From Clostridium estertheticum (GTDB lineage Bacteria > Bacillota > Clostridia > Clostridiales > Clostridiaceae): a stretch of DNA of 64,000 nucleotides. This document shows, in pieces, positions 62,458-64,000 of the stretch (position 1 is its first letter; every line of letters begins with the position of its first letter). The stretch spans positions 2,914,001 through 2,978,000 of the forward strand of contig NZ_CP086239.1 of assembly GCF_026650985.1 (NCBI RefSeq). Direction: 5' to 3'. The notes below the pieces were generated by a model. The model was not told the origin of the DNA. It saw only the letters and a program-made list of their open reading frames with translations, and made no database searches. A program made the translations under genes and the position numbers.

Positions 62458-62589
62458 CTAAAATTGATTTACCATATTATTTAAAATACTATCTTCTATT
62501 CCTTTTATATTTACTTCAACACCATTCACCCTTATCCCACTCCCATCTACTATTTCTACCTTCACATCCCCAATAATATACTCCCTCAC
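62458..62589 (-). CDS. Small 43-residue ORF coupled to the DUF1016 gene
   Basis: GTG 62589 overlaps the stop of the DUF1016 gene (GTGA), with AAAGGG upstream. The product starts MREYIIGDVKVEIVDGSGI and ends DSILNNMVNQF. The overlap points to translational coupling. It may be a partner of the nuclease-like protein; family unknown. Confidence 0.5.
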   Translation of the reverse strand: MREYIIGDVKVEIVDGSGIRVNGVEVNIKGIEDSILNNMVNQF

Positions 62590-63606
62590 TTTTCCCTTTC
62601 CTCAAGTTCAAGTATTTCTCTCTCCTTATTTATCTCTTGCTTTAATTCTTCTTCAGTAGGCATATAAAGCATATACCTTGAAGCAAATATTTGTTTGCTT
62701 TCTTCTAAAATTGAATATTTTACTATGGTTTCATTCTTTTCAGAGCATAGTATAATTCCTATTGTTGGATTATCATCTTCTCCCTTTACTTTCTTTTCAT
62801 AGTATCTAACATAGAAATCCATTTGTCCTATATCCTGATGAGTTAATCTGCCTAGTTTTAAATCTATTAGTACAAAGCATTTAAGCAAATAATTGTAGAA
62901 AACCAAATCCACATAAAAGTGTTCTCCATCGGCAGTTATTCTTCTTTGTCTTCCTACGAAAGAAAACCCCTTTCCAAGTTCTAATAAAAATTCTTGCAAA
63001 TTTTCTATCAATCCTTGCTCTAAATCTCTTTCTAAAAATCTTTTGTTTTCTTTCAAATTTAAAAATTCTAATATATATGGATCTTTGATCACATCATTTA
63101 TATTTTTTGAAGGCTCTAAGCCTTTTATTTCATTTCGGACTTCTTCTTTATTACTCTCTTGTGTAGATATAAGCCGTTCATAATAGAATGAATTTATTTG
63201 TCTTTCTAAATTGTCTTGTGCTCCAATTACTTTTAATACATTCATCTATATAGAATTTTCTTCTTATTTCATCATTAAGTTTAATTATCATTCTATAGTG
63301 AGTCCAACTCAATTCTTGACGCAGTGCGTCAACATTATTGAACAACGCATAAAATTTTCTCATTCTTGATAAATTGCTTTTATCGAAACCTCTACCATAA
63401 TCGTTTGTAAGCTCTTTTGATAATTCACTTATTAACTCTTTACCATACTCAGCTCTTTCATTTTCCTCTTGAGCTAAGTATATTGTTTTTCCTATCTCCC
63501 AATAAGCTTTAACCATATAAAAGTTTATAGATGCATAAGCTTTAGAGCGTGCTTTTTCTAATGTATTTTTAACATTTTCATATTCTTCATCTCCATACGG
63601 AAACAT
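62586..63606 (-). pseudogene. DUF1016 (YhcG-type) PD-(D/E)XK nuclease, frameshifted
   Basis: Two frames make one YhcG-type gene. 63178-63606 gives the DUF1016 N-terminal domain (MVKAYWEIGKTIYLAQEENE, SWTHYRMIIKL, NWSTRQ). 62586-63245 gives ERQINSFYYERL and the nuclease core (FSFVGRQRRITADGEHFYVDLVFYNYLLKCFVLIDLKLGRLTHQDIGQMDFYV). The frames meet at 63208-63210, where one extra T turns CAATTAGAA into CAATTTAGAA. The rest of both domains is intact, so this is a recent one-base frameshift or a sequencing error. Confidence 0.85.
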
Positions 63607-63746
63607 AACCTAGGCTCCAAAGGTATCATATTTATTATGTTAACCTAAAAGTAAACTTATATTTATAAGTACCATATTTACGTATACTAAACAACAAACT
63701 GCAAATACTAACCTTAAAGTATTAATAAAAAAGGACTGAGGTTACT

Positions 63747-64000
63747 ATGGATTATAAACAATGTAGACACTGCAAAGAAACCAAGGAACTACCACAGTTT
63801 AATTTAAATAAATCTTCTAAGGATGGGCATCAAAAATACTGTAAAGAATGTAATAAATATTTGAATAGAAGAAATAAAGAAAGAAAAGCCTCTAAAGAAG
63901 GCAGAGTGATGCTCCCTTATAAATCCAAGAAATATTCAACTGTAAGTGATGAGGAATTACTACAAATTATAAAGGATTTCTTTAATGAATTTAAACGCGC
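63747..64000 (+). CDS. Zinc-ribbon protein, N-terminal part
   Basis: The frame starts at ATG 63747 and continues past the window edge. It begins MDYKQCRHCKETKELPQFNL and has a second pair in KYCKECNKY, giving CxxC-x(24)-CxxC, a zinc ribbon seen in phage-like and HNH-associated proteins (C-x-x-C-x-x-x-K-x-x-x-x-F). A basic stretch and DEELLQIIKDFFNEFKR follow. Role unknown; possibly mobile-element linked. Confidence 0.65.
   Translation, partial: MDYKQCRHCKETKELPQFNLNKSSKDGHQKYCKECNKYLNRRNKERKASKEGRVMLPYKSKKYSTVSDEELLQIIKDFFNEFKR

Overview
The window looks like the chromosome of a spore-forming, strictly anaerobic Clostridium (sensu stricto). The DNA is very AT-rich, ribosome binding sites are strong AGGAGG types, a Tlp-type small acid-soluble spore protein is present, and the best protein matches by motif are clostridial families. 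No rRNA, tRNA or CRISPR array was seen. The species cannot be named from the sequence.

Layout. 1-8.8 kb: small housekeeping and stress genes (tlp, glutamate decarboxylase, GNAT, lipoprotein, cupin, tandem PilZ, opine-type dehydrogenase, metallo-beta-lactamase fold, DUF5316/DUF6366 membrane proteins, a BFD-like [2Fe-2S] protein). 8.9-13.7 kb: a repeat-rich zone holding LemA, a TPM protein, a TM1586-type nitroreductase and a FakA C-terminal-like protein. 13.8-20.1 kb: a beta-glucoside locus (AraC regulator, GPH transporter, GH30, divergent GH3). 20.3-23.3 kb: an old-yellow-enzyme/enoate reductase with a MerR regulator. 23.3-27 kb: gene remnants and repeats. 27.1-34.8 kb: an orphan primase-ATPase, small proteins, and a NapH-like ferredoxin facing a 7TM-LuxR regulator. 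34.8-48.2 kb: one long minus-strand operon of 10 intact genes (four-carbon acid-sugar kinase, PdxA-like dehydrogenase, two DHDPS-family aldolases, Fe-alcohol dehydrogenase, YhcH, TerC, sialidase-fold protein, SLC13 permease, esterase) with a PrpR-type regulator upstream. 49-54 kb: secreted hydrolases and YibE/F. 54.2-61.5 kb: a hexuronate/aldonate operon (uxuB, two zinc dehydrogenases, uxuA, MFS) with a divergent GntR/FCD regulator. 61.5-64 kb: transposase remnant, a frameshifted DUF1016 nuclease and small ORFs.

The most unusual signal is a dispersed element of about 340 bp, present in four near-full copies (8.9, 13.4, 25.6, 48.4 kb) plus at least four 3' fragments, all on the + strand. Each full copy carries a near-consensus sigma-A promoter, a conserved leader, a possible 16-codon ORF with its own Shine-Dalgarno, and an intrinsic terminator whose stem keeps pairing although its base pairs differ between copies. 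It behaves like a multicopy small RNA or microprotein gene family. Variation is concentrated at the start codon and the two following codons.

A second theme is erosion and duplication. Remnants of TPM, pRiA4b ORF-3, NUDIX, Rpn, Fe-ADH, PrpR-HTH, possible GNAT and transposase genes lie between intact genes. Several noncoding segments are duplicated, and one 48-bp segment is shared by the 3' ends of two unrelated genes. The long acid-sugar operon is a mosaic: its middle (sialidase fold, second aldolase) is visibly more GC-rich than its ends.
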